Positions 51,326-60,256 of a stretch of 64,000 bases of DNA are shown piece by piece. The stretch's first letter is position 1, and the number at the start of each line of letters is the position of its first letter. Origin of the DNA: Bacteroidota bacterium (GTDB taxonomy: Bacteria; Bacteroidota; Bacteroidia; NS11-12g; UBA9320). The stretch covers positions 186,001 through 250,000 of the forward strand of contig NVWV01000007.1 in the NCBI GenBank assembly GCA_002746305.1. The letters run 5' to 3'. The notes beneath the pieces are model-generated. The model had not been told where the DNA came from, made no database searches, and was given only the letters and a program-made list of their open reading frames with translations. Position numbers and translations under genes: made by a program.

Positions 51326-54300
51326 CTAGTATTTCACAACTTTTTCGTGAAAAAGCTCTCCTTCTACTGAGTGAATCCTAAAGACATAGGTTCCTTGCGA
51401 TAACTCAGAAATATTAACAGACACTTTCGATTGATTGGGCTGTAAGTCATTTAACTTAACACCCTGTACATTAAACACCTCTATCCTAGCAATTTCAATA
51501 GGCCTTTTGTCAATGCTAATCAGAATAATAGTCACATCCTTCAAAGTGGGGTTAGGGTAAATAATAGCTTTGTTCCCTTTTAGCTTTAATGCACTCAAAC
51601 CAACCATTGCCGGTGCATCATTGGTTTCAATGTATGGATTTCTATCAAACTGAATAAGTGCCCAATTGTGGACTAAAGTATAAGGAGATATATTAATTCT
51701 TGGAGAAACAGAAAAAGCTACAAAGCCATTACTATTTTCTTCATCGGAAGCTGAATCTGGGAGCTCTATATTCTCATTCACCCAAGTAACCACACCATTT
51801 ACAATAGAAACCATGAATTCATGAGAAGCACTTTCAATTTGAAAAGTTGACCAATCCAATAAAGGTGAAAGTGTATCTATTATTTCCACCCTTCTTGCTG
51901 CATAATTTCCTAAATTCTGGAACCTGATTTTATAGTTTAGCACCTCAGCATTTCCTGCTTGATTCTTATTCTTTTCAGTATTATTTGAGATAAATACTAA
52001 CTTATCATTCGGATCTATGGATCCTACTATTAAATCAGAAACACTTGCAGTATTATTCAACGTATCACATTCACTCCCTGAATAAAAAACCTTAGCAAGT
52101 ACCTCAATTGTGTCATTTAAACTACTACTCACATCTACTGAATCTTTAAGATATAGAATTGTATCCGACAGGGCACTGATAACCCCTACATTAAAAGTAT
52201 ACGTTCTTAGGTTTCCAATTAAACTAACGCTTGAATATGTTGTATCGATAAGATGGACTGAGGAAGTCATTGTTAACTCCACGGTAACGGTACTTGAAGA
52301 TGCATATGCACCTTCATTTGTGACACGAACATTTAAATCGTTTAACAATCCTCTTCGCATAGCAGTAGTTCCTAAATAGATCGTTAGGTCTGGCGAACTA
52401 CAGGTTGTTGAGTTCCCAAAATTGTTCCCACAATATTCTGATTGGGTTGCATTATTTATGGTTAAACTAAAACTACCATTACTTGCAGGACTCGTCTGAC
52501 TCCAAAGTGAATCTGCGTTTAACGTTAGTAAATATGACCCGTCTGCTAAATAAAACTGATACCCTCCATTTTCGCCAGTAAACACTTGAAAATTGCCTGG
52601 AGTAACGGTGATACTCCGGTTGGAAATTCCGAGTTCGGATGAGTCCTGAACCCCATTACTGTTTGCATCATGATATACCACCCCACAGACTGTACTTCCA
52701 CATTGTTCTGTAATAGTATTAAGTGCATTTATAGTTCCACTTGCAAGAGCCGTTACTATACCAGAAGGCCAGAATATTATAATACTGTCCACTGAAGTTG
52801 CGTCTCCTAATCCGAACAATATTTTAGATGAATTTTGACCTCCTAGTGCGGAATTCTGAGTCGCAACGTCTTTGGTTTGCCATAGCGAAACGCCATAAAT
52901 AGTGCTTTTTACTTTTATTAATGCTCCAATACCCTTGCTATTTGAGTTACACCCATCCAACTCAATTACGATATGATTGGTACATGACCCTTTGGCATTT
53001 ACAAAAAAGTCGTTTGCATTATCTCCTCTATTGGCTACAACTAAATCATAGTCTCCGTCATTATCATAGTCTGACCATGCAGTACCATATGAATCTGAAT
53101 TTTCTTGTGTTATCGCATTGGTAATTTTGGTGAATGTTCTGTTTCCATTGTTTCTAAAAAGAAAATTGAACTCATTGTTATCATTTGCCACCATTAGATC
53201 CAAGTACCCATCATTATCGTAATCTATCCACGATGCACCATGTGAGTTTGAAATATTGGATGTAATTACTGAATTGATGATTTTGGTAAACGTACCATCT
53301 CCATCATTTTCATAAAAGAAATTAGCTTCTGTAAATCTAGAGTTCGTCACGAAAAGGTCCAAATCCCCATCATTGTCATAGTCTCCCCAAGTTCCCCCAA
53401 CGGAAGTGCCTCCATCTGAAACTATCGCTCCTGTAAAAACTTCTTTTAGCACACCATACTCGTTTCTAAATAGTTGGTTGTTTTCTCCCTTCGTATTTGC
53501 AATAAACAAGTCTGGATCTCCGTCATTATCATAATCACCCCAAGCTACTCCCACTGCAGATGTTGCCGACAATCCCACATCGCTAATTTTATCTTCTGTA
53601 AACCCACCGGTACCATCTCCTAAAAATAGGAAATTAAAATGAGTAGGATGAAAATCACTAACAACAAGGTCAAGATTCCCGTCCCTGTTATAATCTACCC
53701 AAGCAGCGGCATGTGAGTACATTCCTTTATCTACTATTGGACTATTGGTAACCGAAGTAAATGTCCCATTGCCATTATTGTGATATAATTTATTTTCTGA
53801 ATTGATATTGTTTGCGACAAATAAATCAATATAACCATCGTTATCATAGTCTCCCCAAGTGCCTGCAATAGATCCTCCTAAATCTGTCACTATATTTCCA
53901 GAGGTAAGCTTACTGAAGGTGCCATCTCCATTATTATGGTACAAAATACTCGGTTTAGTAATATCGTTAATCGGGACAAACAAATCATCGTAACCATCAT
54001 TATCATAGTCTCCCCAAGAGGCACTCCAGCTGTCTCCAATATCCAGATTTATCCCAGTGGTCCCATCTTTTTCAAACTTAGAATTTAAGTCCACTGCGAA
54101 GTTCATGGTTGGCAACGTATCACCACATGCATTTCCCCCTTCCAATTGAATTTGGAGGTAATCCCCCGGTTGAAAATTTATTCCCGTCTCTGCTGTAAAC
54201 TGTAGTTTGAAATTGTTATTTGGAATCCCCAAAACTCCCGGGATGCCATTTGTAGCATACGTGCTTTCATAGTCATTAAAGTCAAAGGAATATCTATTGT

Positions 54301-57300
54301 TAGAGAAGGTTGGATCTTGAGCAGCTACAAAAGCTGCAGTTCCACTTCTAAATAAGGTTGTACTTTCCACGATCTTTATTTTAGACGTATCTGTTGAAAT
54401 AACAGTAGCTTTCATGTCATACATATGAGCTATTTCAACACTAGTAATATCCAAGGTCAATAATACCCTTGGCAAACATGGGTCAGCCATCAATTCGTCC
54501 GAAATCCGAACTTGATATTGAGCTTTTTTAGGCTCTACTTTTAGTTCCAGTTCTTCAAAATAACAGGTTATGGCAGCAAAACTGGTAGGATAACCATCAC
54601 AAGAATATCCACTATAAGCAGTATATATTACTGTATCACAATTTGAGAAAGTGCCATAAATGGTCATATCAGCAGTTTTGCCTGCGTTTAAAATCCCAAG
54701 TTCGTAGAAACCGCTGGACTCCGCAACTATCGTATTTGTATTATCATTAAAAATAGAATCAACAGTAAATGTAGATGGAATCTCCAAATAGACCCATAGA
54801 TTTTCGGCATTCGAGTTACTGGTATTTTTCACTTTATAATCCCAGTTTACAGACTTGATATTTGCATCTTGAATTGGATTTACAGAACTCAAAGAAAGAG
54901 TTGCGGGTGTGTATCGAACCTTATCAGGAATTGCACTTATTAAACCCGTAGAATTGCCATCAATAGCATCCGTTTTTTGATACTCAAACTTCCAGTCTAC
55001 TTCTTCATATCCTCTTGGCACACCACTACAGGTTGGCTTCAAAACAAGATACAAAGTCCCGTTATATCCATCATCACTTTTTAGTAGAGCCCCAGAGTCA
55101 AAATATTGTCCAAGATCGTACAGATAGGTATTCCCAAAGGTTGAATCTGGAACTATATTATTAATAGTCTGCTTTGATGTACCATTTGTTTTCACAGTTC
55201 TATAATAGTTCAGCCTTGCACTTTCTACCATGTAACCATCAGGAATAGTTACCCGAGCTTCAGTCATTTGACTCCAATGCCTGTACTCATAAGGAAACAA
55301 ATTTCCACCTGCATAATTTGTCCCAGATGTGCCTATAGACATCCCAAAGTTTTGTTTGACCGTCTTGCTACAATTCTTTAGAGTAAAGAAATTCTTATTG
55401 TCATTTCTAAATTCATATCCCAACAAGGTTATCCTACCATTCCTGAATGTACACTGATCTTTTTGAGCTAAAGTTGGAGTTGCAAAATGACTTAGGTAAA
55501 ACTCATTGGTAAACGTACTTTCATTTAGCAACCCTGTAACATTGTCCGTCACCTTGTACAAAATCTCCAACTTGAGTGAATCACCATTTGCATAACTAAA
55601 CGTAGTAAATGCAGAATTCAAACTCCCCAATACATTTTCAGAAAGATTAACAGAAAAACTCTGTTCCGTTCCATTAATAGTAGTGGTTGCAGGTATATTA
55701 CTAAAAGTATCCCAAGTAGATACACTGGCATCATACAGAATATAGGTGGCACTTATTATGTTAAGTACTGACCCATAGCTCACTTGAGATGAGAACGCAG
55801 CATAATCCCAAGTGACCGTATCCGTACTCACGACAGCTTTTGCCAGTGCAATGAGTGTATCGCCGACCATGGCTCTATTTTCTTTTATTTGATTTAGATT
55901 CAGTGAACCAGAAGCGTCAGGCAACCCGTCCAAATCATTGTCTGGACTGCCAAAATTATTTCTACTTACAGCAAAATGGTAGAAACTCAATCCATTGCAA
56001 TTGGCTCCAGGACAATGCAGGTATGTAGAAGTTTGATAGCTACAGATAAGTGGTATATCACAAGTTGAGGTACACGTTGTATCTGCAATGTAATAGAGGT
56101 TCATGGTTATATTTTTCCACCCAGAAGACCCGCAATCTCCCGTTAGGGTCAATTCAAATTCACTTTTAGCAATAGTAAAAGGCTCTGGAACATCATATGT
56201 TGCGGTAACAGTATTCTGAGTCAAATCGTATGCAATACTGCTTGAAGTCCATATTGACCCATTGCTGTGCAACCGTAAACTATCGTACAGTAATCCACTT
56301 TCTAGATCAAAAACTACTTTATAATGTGCTCCGCTTCCAACAGGTAGTGTATTTATAAAACTAGAAAGTATAAAAGAATATTCCTCAGTTATACTGTCAA
56401 AAATATCTGCAGGAGCTTCACTGAAAACAGCAGCATACTGTTCATTTTCATTTTGGCCTACTTTCTTAACGGTGTAGTTTTTTATGCCACAAACGTCGGA
56501 GTAATCCAATACTGTTTTCCAACCCTTTACTGCTTGATTACCACATCCAAATATGCAGCATGAAATCATATCCCAATTCACATACAAGGTATCAGACGGA
56601 TTTAATGCCCCAATATTAAAACTGACCTTTCCAATTGGATTGGAACCCAAACAGCCAATTGAAGGGTCTACAGCTGGGGTTTCAATTAAACCCACAGGAG
56701 AGGTTACTACACCATTTACACCGAGCTTATACGTAATAGAACTTACATCTATACGAGATAAAATATCTTGATTGTAACTACTTCCTTTGGATTTATATAT
56801 CTCAACATCAACGTCAGCCGCCACTCCACTTCCTTTATTAATTATGGTCAGCTGCTGGTTGTATGCTGTTCCTGCACTAAAACAACTTCCAAAGCTTTCC
56901 GAAGTACTCAATGACAAACTAGGAGTCTGAAAATCAATACTTATATTGGAAAACGTAGTGGAGCTGCCGATTGTCCTTCCGCTGCAACCCCAATGTGTTT
57001 GTATTGTAGAAGTAACTGTCTTGTCGGTGCAACTAATACCCGAAAGATACTGCCTCACCTCAATCGTCTCATTTTGATCCAAATAATTGTCAAAATTACC
57101 GATTGAACTAAAATCCGAATTTGAAAGCAATAAGGAGTCCCCAGAAAGTTGTCCTATATCCGTAGAATCCAAGCTCACTTCAACACCATTCCGCGAATCT
57201 ACCAACCAAAATGAGCTCAATCTTCCATTTCCACCATTAATAATTTGAACCACTCTTGATGTAGATGTTCCACTGATAATCGTTTGATTCTTTGGTGTTA

Positions 57301-57775
57301 CCTGTAAAATAGCAAGCACAGGATATAAAATATTGAAGCCATTGCTGTTCGCTGAAGTCTGCCCGCTATCATACTGTATGGATGCTATATTTCTAAAAAT
57401 AGTTCCATTATTCTGCAATTCAATGGTTGATAATTCTGCCCTAAAATCAAAAGAAAATACGATTGAATCTCCAATAGCAAGACTATCACTTGAAAATACA
57501 ATACCCGAATCCGTTACAACACTAATCACTGTTATATTATGAGAAGTACTTTCATTCAAACTACCCATGTTATAGACAATACCAACTGGCATTTTAACCC
57601 CAAGTGTTACATCGGAGAGTAACAAACTTGAGTTATTAGTAATCTTAATTTGATTCGAACCCAGATCATCGCATACCGTCAGTTCTTGAGTGACAGTAGT
57701 TACAATTTGAACGTTCTGAGCTTTGCTCGAAAGTGCAAATAGGATGAATATAATTTTGAATACTTTTTTTATCAT
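51326..57775 (-). CDS. Giant T9SS surface protein with FG-GAP propeller, ASPIC/UnbV, SdrD-B and sorting domains
   Basis: The 2149-residue secreted protein has a signal peptide (IIFILFALSSKAQN). Residues 25-1240 are beta-sandwich-like repeated modules without clear family. Residues 1245-1590 contain seven WGDYDNDG-type FG-GAP/VCBS motifs (WGDYDNDGYDDLFV and six variants), enough for a complete seven-bladed propeller with Ca-binding DxDxDG loops. An ASPIC/UnbV domain lies at about 1600-1680 ('SKGIGALIKVKSTI', 'DSIIIFWPSG'), an SdrD-B-like domain ('VVYHDANSNGVQDSSELGIS') at 1695-1780, a DUF11/7619-like domain at 1918-2060 and a T9SS domain ('AIIYPNPTLKDVTIIL') at the end. It lies inside the EPS locus; perhaps an adhesin anchored to it. 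Confidence 0.9.
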   Translation of the reverse strand: MIKKVFKIIFILFALSSKAQNVQIVTTVTQELTVCDDLGSNQIKITNNSSLLLSDVTLGVKMPVGIVYNMGSLNESTSHNITVISVVTDSGIVFSSDSLAIGDSIVFSFDFRAELSTIELQNNGTIFRNIASIQYDSGQTSANSNGFNILYPVLAILQVTPKNQTIISGTSTSRVVQIINGGNGRLSSFWLVDSRNGVEVSLDSTDIGQLSGDSLLLSNSDFSSIGNFDNYLDQNETIEVRQYLSGISCTDKTVTSTIQTHWGCSGRTIGSSTTFSNISIDFQTPSLSLSTSESFGSCFSAGTAYNQQLTIINKGSGVAADVDVEIYKSKGSSYNQDILSRIDVSSITYKLGVNGVVTSPVGLIETPAVDPSIGCLGSNPIGKVSFNIGALNPSDTLYVNWDMISCCIFGCGNQAVKGWKTVLDYSDVCGIKNYTVKKVGQNENEQYAAVFSEAPADIFDSITEEYSFILSSFINTLPVGSGAHYKVVFDLESGLLYDSLRLHSNGSIWTSSSIAYDLTQNTVTATYDVPEPFTIAKSEFELTLTGDCGSSGWKNITMNLYYIADTTCTSTCDIPLICSYQTSTYLHCPGANCNGLSFYHFAVSRNNFGSPDNDLDGLPDASGSLNLNQIKENRAMVGDTLIALAKAVVSTDTVTWDYAAFSSQVSYGSVLNIISATYILYDASVSTWDTFSNIPATTTINGTEQSFSVNLSENVLGSLNSAFTTFSYANGDSLKLEILYKVTDNVTGLLNESTFTNEFYLSHFATPTLAQKDQCTFRNGRITLLGYEFRNDNKNFFTLKNCSKTVKQNFGMSIGTSGTNYAGGNLFPYEYRHWSQMTEARVTIPDGYMVESARLNYYRTVKTNGTSKQTINNIVPDSTFGNTYLYDLGQYFDSGALLKSDDGYNGTLYLVLKPTCSGVPRGYEEVDWKFEYQKTDAIDGNSTGLISAIPDKVRYTPATLSLSSVNPIQDANIKSVNWDYKVKNTSNSNAENLWVYLEIPSTFTVDSIFNDNTNTIVAESSGFYELGILNAGKTADMTIYGTFSNCDTVIYTAYSGYSCDGYPTSFAAITCYFEELELKVEPKKAQYQVRISDELMADPCLPRVLLTLDITSVEIAHMYDMKATVISTDTSKIKIVESTTLFRSGTAAFVAAQDPTFSNNRYSFDFNDYESTYATNGIPGVLGIPNNNFKLQFTAETGINFQPGDYLQIQLEGGNACGDTLPTMNFAVDLNSKFEKDGTTGINLDIGDSWSASWGDYDNDGYDDLFVPINDITKPSILYHNNGDGTFSKLTSGNIVTDLGGSIAGTWGDYDNDGYIDLFVANNINSENKLYHNNGNGTFTSVTNSPIVDKGMYSHAAAWVDYNRDGNLDLVVSDFHPTHFNFLFLGDGTGGFTEDKISDVGLSATSAVGVAWGDYDNDGDPDLFIANTKGENNQLFRNEYGVLKEVFTGAIVSDGGTSVGGTWGDYDNDGDLDLFVTNSRFTEANFFYENDGDGTFTKIINSVITSNISNSHGASWIDYDNDGYLDLMVANDNNEFNFLFRNNGNRTFTKITNAITQENSDSYGTAWSDYDNDGDYDLVVANRGDNANDFFVNAKGSCTNHIVIELDGCNSNSKGIGALIKVKSTIYGVSLWQTKDVATQNSALGGQNSSKILFGLGDATSVDSIIIFWPSGIVTALASGTINALNTITEQCGSTVCGVVYHDANSNGVQDSSELGISNRSITVTPGNFQVFTGENGGYQFYLADGSYLLTLNADSLWSQTSPASNGSFSLTINNATQSEYCGNNFGNSTTCSSPDLTIYLGTTAMRRGLLNDLNVRVTNEGAYASSSTVTVELTMTSSVHLIDTTYSSVSLIGNLRTYTFNVGVISALSDTILYLKDSVDVSSSLNDTIEVLAKVFYSGSECDTLNNTASVSDLIVGSIDPNDKLVFISNNTEKNKNQAGNAEVLNYKIRFQNLGNYAARRVEIIDTLSPLLDWSTFQIESASHEFMVSIVNGVVTWVNENIELPDSASDEENSNGFVAFSVSPRINISPYTLVHNWALIQFDRNPYIETNDAPAMVGLSALKLKGNKAIIYPNPTLKDVTIILISIDKRPIEIARIEVFNVQGVKLNDLQPNQSKVSVNISELSQGTYVFRIHSVEGELFHEKVVKY

Positions 57776-57896
57776 TGAAGTTGTAATTCTACTTTATAAA
57801 AGCAAAGGTCCTTTACCTTATACCTTTTGAACATTCATAGGAGACCAACTCTAGTCATTCAAAGTTGAATGATCATAAATCATCGCCAAATGGTAA

Positions 57897-58997
57897 TTAT
57901 TGATATAACTCATCAAATTGACTAACCAGGGAATCCCAGTTAAACTCTTTTTCAAGCATCGATTTAGTATTTTGAGCATATATGCCCATCTGTTTATTTT
58001 CCCACTTGTGATAAAGTAAATCAAGAGCTTCTTCTAATGCATTAACATTTTCATTGGCAATACATAGCCCAGCATTATACTTTGTAATATACTTCCCTAC
58101 ATTGGTAGCTTCAGTAACCACACTTGGTACCCCAAAACTGGCAGCCTCAAGAACTGCGGTAGGCAACCCCTCATTTCTGCTGGGATGGGTAAAGATGTTC
58201 ATCTGTTGAAGTAACTTATTTTTATCTTCTCCATATTGACTTCCAAACAGGATTGTATCCTTGCTTATTCCAAGCTCCAAAACACGCCGCTTTAATAGCA
58301 ATAGTTCATTGCTATTTCCTACTATCCATAATTTTGTGTTTTTTCCCTTCTTGAACCTTGCAAATGCCTCGGTAAGAAGATCAAGACCTTTAGTATGAAT
58401 GTCAATTCTTCCAACAAAGCCAACTATAAAATCTTCTCCATTATCCTTATTTGTGAGATTACCTCTGAGCCCTTCAAATCCATATGGAACAAGTCTCTGC
58501 TTGTCATTTGGATATATACTTTCAAGACCCTCTTTTTCACTCTTCCCAATACAGTGAATTTTATTCACTCTATTCAAAGTGAATTTTTCAAAGAGTGTAA
58601 AGTACCTTTTCTTTATCCAAGCATTTTTTTGCATTGCAATACTATTATAGGCCCCGTGTGGAGTAAGAACCATATGCTTACCATATTTTTTCAAGTACTT
58701 AGACACCACCCAATACATCGGAATCCAACCTCCATGTAAATGAAACACCTCCACCTTTGATTCTTCAATTGCACTCTTCAATTCACGACTAATACCAAAA
58801 GGATTTTTTGATTTCTTGAACAGCCTAGTTTCAAAATTTCGTTCACCATAATTATGAATAGTATCCTCTGCAATACCCCAGACTTGAACATCCTTTCCTG
58901 CACTTGCCTGATGACTTGCCAATTGAAAAACCACCTTATTCACGCCATTCATCCTGTTGGGATTGGCTTTACCTAATATAATGTGTACTATCCCCAT
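57897..58997 (-). CDS. GT4-family glycosyltransferase
   Basis: A 366-residue GT-B enzyme: 'IILGKANPNRMNGVNKVVFQ' (N-terminal donor-acceptor loop), 'VLTPHGAYNSIAMQKNAWIK', then a C-terminal domain with 'IVGFVGRIDIHTKGLDLLTE', 'LWIVGNSNELLLLKRRVLEL' and 'IFTHPSRNEGLPTAVLEAAS' (EX7E motif EGLPTAVLEA). Retaining hexosyltransferase, substrate unknown. It overlaps the flippase gene by 10 bp, giving translational coupling. It is the first glycosyltransferase after the export genes. Confidence 0.92.
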   Translation of the reverse strand: MGIVHIILGKANPNRMNGVNKVVFQLASHQASAGKDVQVWGIAEDTIHNYGERNFETRLFKKSKNPFGISRELKSAIEESKVEVFHLHGGWIPMYWVVSKYLKKYGKHMVLTPHGAYNSIAMQKNAWIKKRYFTLFEKFTLNRVNKIHCIGKSEKEGLESIYPNDKQRLVPYGFEGLRGNLTNKDNGEDFIVGFVGRIDIHTKGLDLLTEAFARFKKGKNTKLWIVGNSNELLLLKRRVLELGISKDTILFGSQYGEDKNKLLQQMNIFTHPSRNEGLPTAVLEAASFGVPSVVTEATNVGKYITKYNAGLCIANENVNALEEALDLLYHKWENKQMGIYAQNTKSMLEKEFNWDSLVSQFDELYQ

Positions 58998-60256
58998 ATT
59001 GTGAAATTGTATTTTTTTAGTTTAACATACCAGTAAGAAATCATTAAAATTTGATTTACAATAAGGCCCATAACAGCTCCAGTTATCCCAAAATTGCTAA
59101 GTAAAAATTGGAATGAAATAAGACTAAAAACGAATGAAATGCAATAGCCGACAAAAAAGGATCTATTCAACGTAAGAATACGAATAGGCATTCGGACCGA
59201 ATATCCCACGTATATAACCATATAAAGGACCACCATTGCTTTTACAACATAGTGATACGAAATGTAATCCTCTCCTCCAAAGAGATAGATTGCTTGTTCT
59301 GAAAAGAGAAAAAGGGGCATCAATACTACGGCAAATAGAAGAGCCGCTTTCTTGGTAATGATTCGCAGATACTTTTTAGATTCATCTTTGGAAACAGCAA
59401 AGAGCATCGCTGCTTTTGGTAAAACATAGTTCTCAAAAGTTTGTAATAACATATTGAGCACACCAAACATGGACTGAACTAACCTAAATGCTCCTAAGGC
59501 CGCTACACCTAGGAATACACCTGAAGTGACAACAAAAAGATTGCTGCTCCACCATTGAAGTAATGAGGATAGAAAAAGCATAGAACCTTCTTTCTTATGA
59601 TAAGAAAAATAGCTTTGCTTAAACACCATGTCTTTGCGTGTTATTTTGGAAAGAATAAAGGCAACTAATGAAGATACTGCATAACTGGATGAAATTAAAA
59701 TAATGGCGGTATCCAGTGTTAATCGTTGGGTCACCCCTAACACCAATATTCCAACTAACTGAATACCTGCCATTATACAATCTACCACGACTGTATTTTT
59801 GACATTCTGTGAAGCTAAAAACAGCTTTCTAAAAAAATCATATAATAACCAAAAACAAATTAAACTCCCTGCATTTAAGAGACTGAACGTTCCCAAAAAA
59901 GGGAAAGCATCAGAACTCGTTATCTTTAGAATTGCAGTCAATAAAAATACCAAAACACAAATAATGAGTTGTGCCAAAAGTGTAAATCCTTGATAGCTTT
60001 TTGAATGATCAAACTTGGAAAAGGCCACCTGCATAGGTTGAATAATTAAAGCATTACTCATACTCATAAGAAGGTAAGCTCCCAGAATTATGGAAGAATA
60101 AACACCAAACCCATTAATTCCCAAGAAACGAGCTAGAAGTGCAGTAATAATAAATGAATTACCACTGAATACAGCTTGGTCAAAGAGTACAAGACTCTTT
60201 TCGTTATTCAAGGTATATCGTATTATTTTTAACATTCTAACTACAGTATTTTGCAC
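58988..60256 (-). CDS. Polysaccharide flippase (Wzx-like)
   Basis: A 422-residue integral membrane protein with about 12 hydrophobic segments, the pattern of the polysaccharide transporter/flippase family: 'SFIITALLARFLGINGFGVY' near the N-terminus is the typical start (ARxLGxxxFGxY), and 'FLGVAALGAFRLVQSMFGVL' lies mid-protein. It should flip lipid-linked repeat units from cytosol to periplasm for Wzy-dependent polymerisation. It overlaps the chain-length protein gene by 16 bp and the glycosyltransferase by 10 bp. Confidence 0.9.
   Translation of the reverse strand: MQNTVVRMLKIIRYTLNNEKSLVLFDQAVFSGNSFIITALLARFLGINGFGVYSSIILGAYLLMSMSNALIIQPMQVAFSKFDHSKSYQGFTLLAQLIICVLVFLLTAILKITSSDAFPFLGTFSLLNAGSLICFWLLYDFFRKLFLASQNVKNTVVVDCIMAGIQLVGILVLGVTQRLTLDTAIILISSSYAVSSLVAFILSKITRKDMVFKQSYFSYHKKEGSMLFLSSLLQWWSSNLFVVTSGVFLGVAALGAFRLVQSMFGVLNMLLQTFENYVLPKAAMLFAVSKDESKKYLRIITKKAALLFAVVLMPLFLFSEQAIYLFGGEDYISYHYVVKAMVVLYMVIYVGYSVRMPIRILTLNRSFFVGYCISFVFSLISFQFLLSNFGITGAVMGLIVNQILMISYWYVKLKKYNFTIWG

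Noticed and set aside
52921..53124. Plus-strand frame within the giant surface-protein gene
   Set aside because: It is antisense to the FG-GAP repeats; its repetitive look only mirrors them.
53040..54030. Regularly spaced repeats that look like a CRISPR or tandem array
   Set aside because: The repeats code for the seven WGDYDNDG propeller blades; they vary in sequence and contain no constant spacer structure.
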